In this document: one piece after another, positions 49,401 through 58,790 of the stretch
Layout of the letters: each line of letters starts with the position of its first letter
Numbering within the stretch: the stretch's first letter is position 1
Notes under the pieces: model-generated
Database searches by the model: none
The model's input: only the letters and a program-made list of their open reading frames with translations
What the model was told of the DNA's origin: nothing
Program-made: the position numbers and the translations under genes
DNA from: Endomychus coccineus
Taxonomy: Eukaryota > Arthropoda > Insecta > Coleoptera > Endomychidae
Direction: 5' to 3'
Assembly (NCBI GenBank): GCA_958510875.1
Contig: OY294067.1
Location: forward strand, 254,821,736 to 254,885,735
Length of the DNA: 64,000 nt

Positions 49401-50429
49401 CCAACGTTTCGTCTTTAGAACAGATGAGTCAATAGCATCTTGCTCAAAATTTTCCATGAACTTGAAAATGAAAAATGATGTTGGAAATGTTATACTTCCA
49501 TAGAAATGGCCCTATCCCTTTAGGTATGCAACTTTTTTCTTATTTAACCAAACCTGTATCACTCAGTTTCTGATATACTGATGATAAACATCCTTCTCTT
49601 GGACCCACTACATACAGAAAAGACAAGCAAGTTAATAATTAATTTAGTTTATAAAATGAAGGTTCAATTAATGTAGTTGTTTTACTTTCTAATTCGACAT
49701 GAATTTCCATCAAATAACGGCTCTATCAATTCAATTAGATCAGTTTTTGCATAGAAAGTTAATATATAGATGTCAATTTTAAGCTATCTTCTATCTAACG
49801 CAGATATATTTGCAGCTTTTTGGTTGCTTCCTAGGGATAATAAATATCCCCCTTGGCCTGCAGGAGGTGAAATAGATTTGATGGAAAGTCGAGGAAATAT
49901 TAATTACACAGATTATGCTGGAAATCAAATCGGTTCACAAATGGTCTCCTCTACACTTCAATGGGGTCCAAACTGGAATAGAAACCAATATTTGCTGACA
50001 CAGGCTGAAAAAATTAATAGTGCAGGTTTTAACACTGATTACCATACTTTTCAAATGGAATGGACACCGGAAGAAATTAGTTTTTCAGTTGACAACGAAC
50101 TCTTAGACATTTTCGCTCCTCCAGACGGTGGTTTCTGGGAATGGGGAGGCTTAAAATCGACGGGTCTAAAGAATCCATGGAATACTGGTTCGAAAATGGC
50201 ACCATTCGATCAGGAATTTTACATAATTATGAATCTAGCAGTTGGTGGTACTAATGGCTTCTTTCCCGATGATGGAGAAAACGGTAATGGGGCAAAACCC
50301 TGGTGCAATAATGCTCCACGAGCATCAAATAGTTTTTGGGAAAAGAAGGATGAGTGGCTTCCAACATGGAATCAAGATACTGACAATCAGACATTGGTAG
50401 TTGACTATGTTCGAGTTTGGGCTATCTAA
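40423..50429 (+). CDS. GH16-2: secreted GH16 beta-1,3-glucanase (laminarinase-type), four exons
   Basis: Exons are 40423-40662, 40786-40928, 43221-43384 and 49816-50429. Donors are GTGAGT, GTGAGT and GTATGT, with AG acceptors. Total 1161 nt, 386 aa. Intron positions and phases equal those of GH16-1, and exons 3 and 4 are the same length (164 and 614 nt). The signal peptide ends near LTPA before DCPQ. The mature N-terminus has a short internal repeat (DCPQ and ACPQ) that lengthens it relative to GH16-1. The catalytic GEIDLMES gives E201, D203 and E206, all intact. By eye about two thirds of exon-4 residues match GH16-1. I chose the ATG at 40423 because it follows the acceptor and opens the signal peptide. 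Introns 2 (2.3 kb) and 3 (6.4 kb) are full of transposon relics, yet the exons stay open, so selection has kept the gene. Confidence 0.9.
41468..42830 (-). mobile_element. Penelope-like element 1 (RT plus GIY-YIG), decayed, in intron 2 of GH16-2
   Basis: On the - strand, the frame ending at 42427 has LYGLLKIHKDNTPIRPVCS, the Penelope RT start. MMSSPLSPLLAEIFMN and YWYRYVDNLIAYF (42291-42488) carry the active-site region, with YVDN where YVDD is expected. Then FLDLTISHTNNYF and FAIYHKPTHTDTIIH (41854-42276) follow. The last frame (41468-41830) is a GIY-YIG endonuclease with GVYSL, ALYIGQTGRSFSVRFNEHLR and a trailing catalytic Glu region. Frameshifts separate the pieces. It lies antisense to GH16-2. 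Confidence 0.88.
42883..43050 (+). CDS. 55-codon ORF with signal peptide in intron 2 of GH16-2, possible relic or alternative first exon
   Basis: The ATG at 42883 follows TCAAA. The peptide starts MKPLIVILFMF and reaches HHVMADC, which looks like a signal peptide followed by ADC, the same junction as the first exons of GH16-1 (LADC) and GH16-2 (PADC). The remainder (IQFLKELGITITC and onward) does not match GH16 and ends at TGA. It sits 170 bp before exon 3. It may be the degenerate first exon of a lost third paralogue. I see no convincing donor, so coding status is uncertain. Confidence 0.3.
   Translation: MKPLIVILFMFRMNFHHVMADCIQFLKELGITITCYVDISITNWKLGPINNGIHN
43722..44398 (+). pseudogene. 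Tc1-like transposase relic in intron 3 of GH16-2
   Basis: Pieces in different frames resemble Tc1 transposase: SRFCFLQFPVK near 43915, GFMVWGA near 43975, LFQQDNVRTCTASVS near 44060 and LAQSPDLWPIEHNYVN near 44155. The second Asp (QQDN) and the Glu (PIEH) are present but separated from the rest by stops. No TIRs were located. Confidence 0.75.
44410..45150. mobile_element. Palindromic MITE in intron 3 of GH16-2
   Basis: A roughly 160-bp arm beginning near CCAGTATTAATAGG (44413) is mirrored by an arm ending near 45147. Shared blocks include AATTCGTTACAGCAATCTGA, ACAGCGGGATATT and GTTGCTATCCGGGGTGGAAT. The 400-bp loop is non-coding. Arm identity is high, so the insertion is relatively young. 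Confidence 0.8.
45375..45890 (+). repeat. Two-copy tandem duplication (about 265 bp) in intron 3 of GH16-2
   Basis: GATAATTAAAGTTTTCTTAC begins copies at about 45376 and 45641. Matching blocks follow in the same order: CTTCATATTA, ATCACGATTTTC, AAATCTAGT and AGCATAGAAG. The copies differ by many substitutions and small indels, so the duplication is old. No coding sequence is seen. Confidence 0.8.
46543..47522 (+). pseudogene. mariner transposon remnant with internal deletions
   Basis: The frame from 46729 starts MEKSEFRVLIKHCFL and includes SIGTIHKWFTDFR and DAERSGRPIEVTT, the mariner N-terminal DNA-binding region. Later frames give VDEIWIHHI (first catalytic Asp) and FWDAHGTLHIDYLEKGKTI. 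The second and third catalytic residues are deleted between about 47265 and 47290. Imperfect terminal repeats (TACGAGGACAAGGTGAACAG near 46550 and its inverse near 47500) bound the copy. Confidence 0.82.
48474..49042 (-). mobile_element. piggyBac-like element, internally deleted, nested in Penelope-like element 2
   Basis: The left end AACCCTCTGTTAGTCGCG (48475) and the inverse of the right end (TTAACCCTCCGTTAGTCGCG, ending near 49042) form terminal repeats. GTATCTC-CAGATAC subterminal blocks are on both sides. TTAA is present at the right end; the left has a changed TGTAA. Only the transposase C-terminus is left. Confidence 0.7.
48671..48810 (-). pseudogene. piggyBac transposase cysteine-rich C-terminal domain
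   Basis: The - strand frame reads RKRCIPCQGEERTRLTKYKC, then SSCEMYLCLQHVKFICSEDC. The CxxC, CxxC, CxxH and C pattern is the zinc-binding domain at the end of piggyBac transposases that recognises the element ends. The catalytic DDD domain is absent. Confidence 0.75.
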
Positions 50430-50527
50430 CTGAAATATATCTCGTTTCAAACTAGTACTACATAATAATATAATCTAAGATTAATATTTCCATCTGGCAA
50501 TTGAATCTCAAGAGGATAAGAGGAATG

Positions 50528-50533
50528 AATAAA
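50528..50533 (+). terminator. Poly(A) signal of GH16-2
   Basis: AATAAA about 100 bp after the TAA stop of GH16-2, the usual spacing for an insect mRNA 3' end. Confidence 0.55.
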
Positions 50534-50639
50534 CTTGGTGTTTATGTTCCTATTCCATGAGGTTATTTCAAATTCTGCACATGACTAAAGTCCAAATCAC
50601 TCTGTAAATTTTTTAATGACAGCTGTTTACCTCTGTCTC

Positions 50640-50850
50640 GAAACAGTTTTTGAGATATTTACAAATTTATAAAATGTTGACAAAATCATTGCATTGAGCA
50701 ATTTTGATTTTCTTTAAACTGTATAACTTACTTATAAATATATTTCCACTACATGACATCCTTCCATTTTTCAAAATATAAAAAAAGGGTTATATAATCA
50801 AATCGCAATATGCTAGGTATTATTGTCAAACTGTTCCATATAAGATCGGA
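50640..50850. repeat. Dispersed repeat pair flanking the hammerhead palindrome and DD41D element 3
   Basis: TTTTTGAGATATTTACAAAT recurs in the same direction at about 54747. The adjacent block TAAATATATTTCCACTAC (about 50735) through TATAATCAAATCGC recurs inverted at about 54945-55020. One half is direct and the other inverted, so a rearrangement has occurred since duplication. Confidence 0.65.
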
Positions 50851-51087
50851 AAGTGGTAAAATTGGAGAAACAGATTTAGTAAAAAAAATATTATTGTTGC
50901 TCAATCTCCTTCAAATAACCTAGTGATTGAGATTCCTTAGATGAAATGTAAGCGATCCTATTTATATTCATATTAACTGTAATCAAACATTATGATAATA
51001 TTTTGTTAATGATTCTTGACCCAGGTATCAATTATATATAAAATTCTCGGGAAATAGGTCACACTAACACATATGCTTATTATTTTC

Positions 51088-51129
51088 GTCTTTGTGTACG
51101 TTTCGGTCTCACGACCATCATCAGAAGAC
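51088..51129 (-). ncRNA. Hammerhead ribozyme-like motif, copy 2
   Basis: On the - strand the 42 nt carry GUCUU, CUGAUGA, U, GGUC-GUGA-GACC and GAAA intact. Stem I (GUCUU with AAGAC) pairs perfectly. The stem III segment reads CGUACACA instead of CGUACGUA, which breaks its self-complementarity. The core is intact but stem III is damaged. Confidence 0.65.
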
Positions 51130-51987
51130 TTATAACTGTTTAAACGTGATTCCTTAAAACTAATTGTATCATCACAAAGCGCCCTTATCGCACTAATTTC
51201 AATTAAAAATGCCCACTTCGCCGAAACGAACAGAAACACGAACATTCGGAATTATAACACAATTAATGTTTAAGGTATATAAATAAAGAATCCGCTGATG
51301 AGCTCTATATACATATCGAATCGCAGTATGTAATACGACTAAGAACTGAACTAATATTATAACGTTCGAGGATCCATTTTCGAACCAGATGTTGAAGATT
51401 TATGAGGTAATAGAAAAAGGTTGTCAGACCTTATTAGAATTATTGCTTTTGAGCATTCTACCTAAAATATTAACATTATAAAGAAGCATGTAAGAATTTT
51501 AATTAATTAAATTAGTATAAATCTGACTTAATGATTGGATATCTGTTCTATTTAACTAATTAAAACCCTTGAAAATTCCTGCATGTGTCTTTATAATGTT
51601 AAAAGTATATTTTTGGTAGAATGCTCAACAGCAATAGTTCTAATAAGGTCTGACAACCTTTTTCTATACCTACATCTTCAAAATCTGGTTCGAAAGTGGA
51701 TCCTCAAACGTGATAATTTTAGTTCAGTTGTTAGTCGTATTACATACTGTGATTCGATATGTATATATAAGAATATTGCTTAGCAGCGGATTCTTAATTT
51801 ATATACTTGAAACCAACGAACTCGGATATCCGAATTCGTTGCTTGAAACATTAATTATGTTATAATTTCGATTGTTCGTGTTTCTGTTCGTTTCGGTGAC
51901 GTGGACATTTTTAATTGAAATTAGTGCGATGGGCACCTCTTCTGAAGATACAATTAGTTTTAAGAAATCACTTTTATACAGTTTATA

Positions 51988-52029
51988 GTCTTCTGATGAT
52001 GGTCGTGAGACCTAAACGTACGTAAAGAC
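51988..52029 (+). ncRNA. Hammerhead ribozyme-like motif, copy 3
   Basis: On the + strand, GUCUU (51988), CUGAUGA (51993-51999), U, GGUC-GUGA-GACC (52001-52012), then UAAA where GAAA is required (52013-52016), CGUACGU, A (52024) and AAGAC (52025-52029). Stems I, II and III pair fully, but the invariant G of GAAA is U, so this copy is expected to be inactive. Confidence 0.65.
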
Positions 52030-52329
52030 GAAAATAATAAGCGTATGTAACAAATATCTCCAAAACTTCTTTTTCAAATTCCTAACGTCAACCAACTAAC
52101 TCGATCATTCAGGATCACTGAACATAGGTTATAATTTAGTTACAGAATGCCCTACTATGTTCAGTGCTCCCGATACTTTTATTCTTCTTTTTCTTTATGG
52201 ACCTTTACCTACTCGCCAGTACAGGTTTTACGTAACAATATAAATAATATTTTGTTCCATCTATAATAACCATCATCAGTATTTTGTCTATGACCTGTAC
52301 CTTCCCAACAAAATAATTGCTCGATTATA

Positions 52330-54645
52330 CAGGTTGTCCTCGAACTGCGTGGCTAAAATAAAACCGAAGATTCTTTGATTCGAAAAAAATTTGATGAGCC
52401 TTTTTACTTTTGCCTCAAGTGTCTTGTTTAGCTTCAAAGTTGCAAAAATAATTTTGTTTTTTCGGTATAACTTGAGAACGTGATGGAGGACTTTTACAAT
52501 ATTTGGCAGGTGAGTTACTGTCAATAATAGCCGTTTTTGAGAGTGGAGCATAGAGCCTTAGAGATCATAGAAATGGCTCAAACTTGAGGATGTAACGGGA
52601 AAAGTGTCCAGAACTTTTTTGTGTTCGATGTAATTCACTCTATATTTTCTATGTAGATAGCTTATCTAATTTGAAAACTTTTCTTACTCTTAGAAAATTT
52701 TGATAAAATCAACGGATTAGCTTGAAAAAAATAATTTTCGAGTCTGCAATTTTGGCTTACTAATTTTACTTGATTAAAATACCTTAGTTGCCTTTGCTTT
52801 TCTAATGTCATTTTGGCATTTGGAGAATTTATTCTCAAAACAGTTTTTACTTTGCTTTCCGTGAAAATTTTATAAAATTATGGCTCAAAATTTCACTAAC
52901 ACTGAAATGGTTAATATCTCGGTAAAACACGAATAATAAAAACAATAGAAATTGGGAAACGATGTGATTATTTAGGAAAAACAAATGCTAAATTAAAAGA
53001 AACAACAAAACTTTTTGGGAAATCGCTAAGGCATCAATTGTTCGAAATGTTGCCCATTTTCCTGAATACACAAATTAATTCGTTTCAAGAAATTGGATTG
53101 AACTCTGGCTAGTACTTCAGGATCATTCTTCAATAAATCCGCTTCATGATTAATTCGTTGCAACAATTCCTCTCGTGTGTTTACTGTAGCTGCATAAACT
53201 TTCGACTTCAAAGCGCCCCATAGAAAGAAGTCGCAGGGCGTCAAATCAGGGGAGCGGGCCGGCCAGTTTACTGGTGCATCGTGTCCTCTACCTATCCAGC
53301 GATCTGGATATTCCGCATTCAAATGTCGCCTCACAGCTAATGTGAAATAAGGAGATGCACCATCATGGATAAACCAGGCCACGACGAATGTGTAAGGGCA
53401 AGTCTTCCAACAGTTCAAGTAGCCTTTGTTCCAAAAAGTTCAAGTAGTTCTCCCCGTTCAATCGATCGGGTATAACGGTAGGGCCAATAATAAAGTTATC
53501 CACAATTCCAACCCAAACATTGATTTTAGTTTGATTCTGAAAATATGTAACTTCCGTTTCATGAGGATTTTCATCAGTATAGAAATGTTCATTATGGAGG
53601 TTAAAAAGACCACATCTCGTGAAAGTATCTTCGTCCGTGAACAGAATTCTTCTACAAAAATTGGGGTTTGCGTTTTGTCTTTGGACAATAAACCGACAGA
53701 AATCTAGCCGATGACCTGGATCCATGGGCAATAAGTCTTGAACTGTTTTAATATGATCGGGATACAACAGTTCTTCTTTCAGTACATTATGAACTAATGA
53801 TTTTGAGGCTCCAATACGAAGTCCCAAACGTAGTGTGCTTATCCCAGGTTCAGTTTCAACCGCTTCCAGTATCGCTTCTTCGAGCTCTAACGTCCTTCTT
53901 GTCCGTCTGCGTCCAGTTTCTCTGCGATTTGCTTCAAATTTGCCAGTTTCGCGAAGGTTTGCCGATTTGGAATTCTGCGATGCGGATATCTTTCCCTTCT
54001 CCGGCCATTGCAACGACAAAGTCCATAAATCAATAACATATCAACCATTTCAGTGTTAGTGAAATTTTGAGCCATAATTTTATAAAATTGTTACGGAAAG
54101 CAAAGTAAAAACTGACAGTTTTGAGAATAAATTCTTCAAATGCCAAGATGACATTAGAAAAGCAAAGGCAACTAAGGTATTTTAATCAAGTAAAATTAGT
54201 AAGCCAAAATTGCAGAGACTCGAAAATTAATTTTTTCAAGCTAATCCGTTGATTTTATCAAAATTTTCTAAGAGTAAGAAAAGTTTTCAAATTAGATAAG
54301 CTATCTACATAAAAAATATCGAGTGAATTACATTGACCACAAAAAAGTTCTGGACACTTTTCCCGTTACATCCTCAAGTTTGAGCCATTTCTATGGTCTC
54401 TAAGGCTCTGTGCTCCACTCTCAAAAATGGCCATTATTGACAGTAACTCACCTGCTAAATATTGTAAAAGTTCTTCATCACGTTCTCAAGTTATACCGAA
54501 AAAACAAAATTATTTTTGCAATTTTGAAGCCCTCTACCGGGTAAATAAGACACTTGAGGCAAAAGTAAAAAGGCTCATCAACTTTTTTTCGAATCTACGA
54601 ATCTTCGGTTTTATTTTGGTCATGCAGTTCGAGGACACCCTCCTG
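52330..54645 (-). mobile_element. DD41D-like Tc1/mariner-type transposon 3, about 590-bp TIRs
   Basis: Begins CAGGTTGTCCTCGAACTG (52330) after TA and ends with the inverse (with three extra bases) at 54645 before TA. The inverted repeats extend about 590 bp (to about 52918 and from about 54057) and reach into the transposase start. A decayed transposase fills the middle. Third and distinct family of this type in the window. Confidence 0.9.
53026..54075 (-). pseudogene. Transposase of DD41D-like element 3, frameshifted
   Basis: The start at 54075 (MAQNFTNTEMVDMLLIYGLC) opens a helix-turn-helix region, then the frame shifts. The frame 54019-53363 has TRRTLELEEAILEAVE, then GISTLRLGLRIGAS (DNA-binding), then ILFTDEDTF (first Asp) and NVWVGIV. 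A second shift near 53375-53415 leads to the frame ending at 53026, with IHDGASPYF (second Asp) and RSPDLTPCDFFLWG (third). Spacing between the last two Asp is 43, because two residues are inserted at RGHDAPV. It ends GQHFEQLMP. At least two frameshifts make it inactive. Confidence 0.85.
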
Positions 54646-55068
54646 TATATAAACTGTGATAATTATTTTCTGCTTTATGTGAATACTTATACAGGGTGCA
54701 TCATGGTAAGTGGTACCTTTGACTTCAGTTAGAATCAAACTATTTTTTGAGATATTTACAAATTTCTAAAATAGTTGACAAACTTAATTGCTTAAACCGC
54801 AATACCTTAAAACCTTTTAATTATTAAAGTGAAATTTTGGTATCAGATTTAGAAAATGTCTATTTGCTTATTGCTTCAACATAATACCAATATGTTATAC
54901 AGGATGCTCGAAAATTAAACGAATGACAATAATAGCTAGTTCCTAGCGATTTGATTATATTTTTTCAATGGAAGGATATCACGTAGTGGAAATATATTTA
55001 TAAATGTATACAGTTCCACCTTAATCGTTCAAAAATTGTATCAATTGTACATAACACCTGGAATTTGG
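54646..55068. repeat. Repeat-derived stretch
   Basis: Contains the second copy of the dispersed repeat noted at 50640-50850 (54747-55020). Transposon-end-like CAGGGTGCATCATGG (54692) and CAGGATGCTCGAAAA (54900) are present without visible mates. No coding sequence. Confidence 0.45.
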
Positions 55069-55570
55069 GTGCCCGCCGACATAAAATACAATTTATACAT
55101 ATCCTTTTATAACTTCTTGTGTAGCTTAATTGTGCCTAGTCAACCACTTTTTCCACTGAGAAAATTGTAGTAAACGGTGCTTTCCCCTTCCAATTTTTCT
55201 GAAAGACGGGAATGTTGTATCGTTGAGTGTCTACCACCTTAAACATGTCAAAATAATGACTTTATTTACTGATAATCAGCTGATTTTTTCAAGATTGCTT
55301 AAAAAAAATCTTAAATCAAATTTTCATATTGTCCGGCAAAATATATTTTCCGATGTTTCAGTCTGACAGGTGGAAATCGTTGGTCTTCTTGCGATACATT
55401 TCGTGAATACAGTACAGTGTCTATACATTTTTTATACAACGGCAAATACTCGAATTTCGGGAAAATGGGAGGGGGAAAGCCTCGTTTACTAAAATCTTCT
55501 CAGTGGAAGAAGTGAACAATTAAGCCACACAAGAAGAAGAAGGATATAAATTGCACTTTTCGGCGGGCAC
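55069..55570. mobile_element. Hairpin MITE, 502 bp
   Basis: Begins GTGCCCGCCG (55069) and ends CGGCGGGCAC (55570). The arms share TTGTGTAGCTTAATTG / the inverse of CAATTAAGCCACACAA and CCACTGAGAA / its inverse over about 140 bp. The centre is AT-rich and non-coding. Confidence 0.8.
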
Positions 55571-57160
55571 TACTGTAAATACACCAAAACTTAAACAGGG
55601 TTAGGTGACATATTCAACTTAACACTACAGACTACATATACATCATTCAAACATATGTTTGAATTATTTGTTATATTTTTGCAATAAATTTAAATTTTAT
55701 AGTACCTTGACTTTTATTACCAGACTGGTGTGCTCGTAAGCCTAGTTTATCACGTCATTCTCACCATTTCCAACTGCTCTAATTTACAATCATTTTCTGA
55801 ATCTGAATTAATAAAAATACTAACCTTGTGACAGGAAAGAGAAGATGATTATGAATCTGATCATTTTTGTGGATATTTGGCAAGGAAAGCTTCATAGTTT
55901 TTGAAGAATTAAACATAATGTTTAACCTTCGAACATTAGTACAAAAATGGTTGCCTTAAAAATTAACTACTCAGATAAATTTTAAGACTATGAAAATATT
56001 CATTGAATAGCAATAATTTGTACTATCGATTAACTGCGTCTGTCCGACATTTTTGTGGATATTTGGGAAGCAAATAGAATACAATAGAATTTATTTGTTC
56101 CAAGGGTACATAAGTGGTACATAGAACTTGTCATAAACATTCACTGTGTAAGTATCCTAAATATATCTAATGGTATTCCATTTAATACATATAGGAATAG
56201 CCTTATTATAGTTTATATAGGTGCTATGATTGAAACATCAAAATAATAAAAAAAACATATCTAGTGGGACGTGTCGTTGTGGTATCCCGAAGAGATTCAT
56301 CCTAAACTAGACAACAAAATTATATTTTCTTACGTCATGTGTATGTTTATTGTTATAAACATACAACACATATTTGTTATTGTCATAATAAATCATTATA
56401 AATAACGTGTCGACGAGGCTGTGACCCTGCGTGCATAACATAAATGTCAATGCCGGCACGTAGGCCAACCTTCGCCGAACTATTAGAAGAGGAGCAAGGT
56501 TTCTCCATTGAAAATAGATATTTAAGTTACAAGATACAAGAAGCAATATGTGGTCGGTAGTTATAGTCATAAGTAAGGCAGCTATCTGCGATAGATATAA
56601 GTTATTAGTGTTAGTACAATGTAGTGAATAGTGAACCAATAGATCACATTTCATAACGTAGTGTTTTAATTCCAATACCCAAAAGGACCACGGATCAGCT
56701 TATGGCAAACCGTCCTCCAGACATTAAGAGCTAATCCCCAAATCGTGGAACTATAACAATACAAACAGTTTCTAAATTCCTGTAACAGTAACATTTAAGA
56801 CATGTAGAAATAAAAATGTATGTTATTAGGAAATCATATGAGGAAATTATTGACATTCATAAACTGTTAAATTATAATACGATTTTTTTGTTAAACAGTT
56901 TCTCAGATAATTTTATTCTGTTGAGACTTTCCTCTGTAATGAAACTTTGTATTTTATCATAAATTTTCAGTATATGTCGTTGTATGAGATTTTTTTCTGG
57001 ATGTATGAATATTTAGTCTTATCTCTAATCAAATTGTTCTTATTTCTTGTATCATACGAATGCTCTATACTGTGATATTCGAAGAGCTCGGTATTTTTTT
57101 TTGATAAATATAACGGATTTGTAGATAGAGACCGGTAATAGTGAGCATATTTTAATCAAT
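55571..57160. other. Gene-less stretch between transposon relics
   Basis: No exon recognised. 56080-56760 is slightly less AT-rich with a tail-like TTTATTTGTTCCAAGGGTAC (56090) and could be an untranslated or LTR part of a retroelement, but no motif proves this. A 122-codon frame on the - strand (56307-56675) matches nothing I know. Confidence 0.3.
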
Positions 57161-57166
57161 GAAAAA

Positions 57167-58790
57167 TTACTTGCAACTGTTTGTTTTTTCTTCTGAAGTC
57201 TGAATATTCGTTTGATTTCTGACGAATTTCCCCAAACAAATGCCGTATTTTAGACGAAATTCAATAAAAGTAGTTTTCTCATTTACCAAATAACGTAGAG
57301 TTCTTAGTGCATATGCATGTTTTGCCAAATCATCTAAGTGATAATGCCAATCTAAACTTGAATCGATATGCATTCCTAAGAACTTCACTACAGGTTATGA
57401 TTCTACGAATCCATTCTTTTGAGGAATACATAATTTGGTTGTGTCCAAAATGAAAAATTCAATAACTGCGTTTTATTCACATTTAGCTGTAAATAAATAA
57501 AAATGTGAGTGGATTGTAGTTTGAATTTTTTCCATCAAGTTCTTCTTTTTGTCAACACTCAATACACTAAGATGTATCGTCCGCAAGATGTGAAAGCGGC
57601 TCTGGGATAGCACTTGGTAGATCATTTGTATATAATGAGCATTGAAGAGGTCCCAAAATTGACCTTGAGGGACGCCCTGACAACGTTCCTAGTATTTGAT
57701 CGGAAAGTGTTTCCAGATACATCACTATCATAAACGAACTGTTTCCTATTTTTTAAGTATGAATGGATCAATGATAAGCAAATCCCTCATATCCTTAGCG
57801 TATGCAGTTTTCTGACTAATATGTTATGGTCAACGCTATTGAACGCTTTGCTTAAATCTAGAAATATAGCTGCAGTTGATTTATCGTTATTTATCGATTC
57901 AAAAATCTGACGAGTGGTGTATTACTGATAGTTAACCGCCCCTTTCTGAAACCATTTTGATTTTCAGAGAGAATCTTATGTTCCTCAATCAAGCCTACAA
58001 TTTTATTATATAATATCTTCTCGAAGCTGTTATTAATATTTGATAGAAGTACAATTGGCTTTTATCTCCTTTTTTATCTATAACTTTTACTTTAACCAAC
58101 TTTAATTGTGATAAATAATTACCGGTACTAAATCAAATATTAATTATATGTTTAATAGGGGATGCTATTATAATTGATATTTGTTTAAAGAGTTTTACTG
58201 GTACTTCGTCTTCTCCAACCAAGTTTAAATTTTTTAATGACATGATACTTTTGTAAACTTCATTGCTCCTGGTTGGCGATACGAAAATACTGTTTTGAAC
58301 AGGAGGTAATTGCTTTATATCTTGATAATTTCCTGTAATTAGTGAACACGTATCAATGAAATGGTTATTGACTGAATCCAAAATTTCAACAAATGTTCTA
58401 GAAGATTGTTTCAAATTGTTCAACATGTTTGTTTCTAGATGACGTATTTGAATTATGTGAGTTCCTAATTTGCCAGGTAGGTCTAGATTTGTTATTTGCG
58501 TTTTTTATAAAATGTTCACTACATAGTATTTTTGCTTGCCTAATTTTCTGTTTTAATGTTCTGCAATAGTTCTTATAGTGTTCCAACTCTTCTTTACTAC
58601 TCTAGATTTTGTAGTTAAATACAGTTCTCTTTTGATTTTGCATGATTTCTTCAGATCATTGTTAATCCAATGAACAGATTTCTTATTCATGTTTATTAGC
58701 TTTGGTTTGAAGATTATATTCATGAAAGTTTTAATTTTAGTTATAAATAAAGAATAAGCCTAGTCTACACTCATTTGTGAATATACCTCA
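57167..58790 (-). pseudogene. Non-LTR retrotransposon reverse transcriptase relic (antisense)
   Basis: On the - strand, the frame at 58586 gives HYKNYCRTLKQKIRQAK (linker between endonuclease and RT). The frame 58426-58133 gives LNLVGEDEVPVKLFKQ and IASPIKHIINI (RT start). About 57640-57690 gives CQGVPQG (RT block 4). A frame near 57600 gives LADDTSL where Y/FADD is usual. 57388-57167 gives KFLGMHIDSSLDWHYHL (RT block 7). The parts are in order but in different frames. No endonuclease or 3' tail was located. Confidence 0.8.

Larger units (their letters stand above)
47900..49520 (-). mobile_element. Penelope-like element 2 fragments in intron 3 of GH16-2
   Basis: On the - strand, 49374-49415 encodes RWFRYVDDTLVIW with an intact YVDD active site, preceded by KFMENFEQDAI (about 49430-49460). 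At 48200-48310 SSIPCSCKVYIGETGRTVAT is the GIY-YIG nuclease, followed by SALAEHK and LFENTKIL. Stops separate the parts, and a piggyBac relic lies between RT and nuclease. Near 47918-47957 a CTGAAGA...GAAAC arrangement resembles a degenerate version of the hammerhead/terminal motif of these elements. Confidence 0.8.
51012..52047. mobile_element. 1-kb palindromic element with hammerhead motifs at both ends
   Basis: Two arms of about 480 bp are inverted around a centre near 51525. Mirror landmarks include the ribozyme motif, CGTTTCGGTGACGTGGACA / its inverse, AAGGTTGTCAGACCTTATTA / its inverse, and AACATTATAAAG / its inverse. There is no ORF of substance. The left edge extends about 60 bp beyond the mirrored part and matches the edge at 7184. 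I infer a non-autonomous element built from two head-to-head copies of a Penelope-like terminal sequence. Confidence 0.8.

Noticed and set aside
56307..56675. 122-codon ORF on the - strand
   Set aside because: No similarity to known families that I can see. It may be part of a retroelement LTR or UTR, but evidence is lacking.
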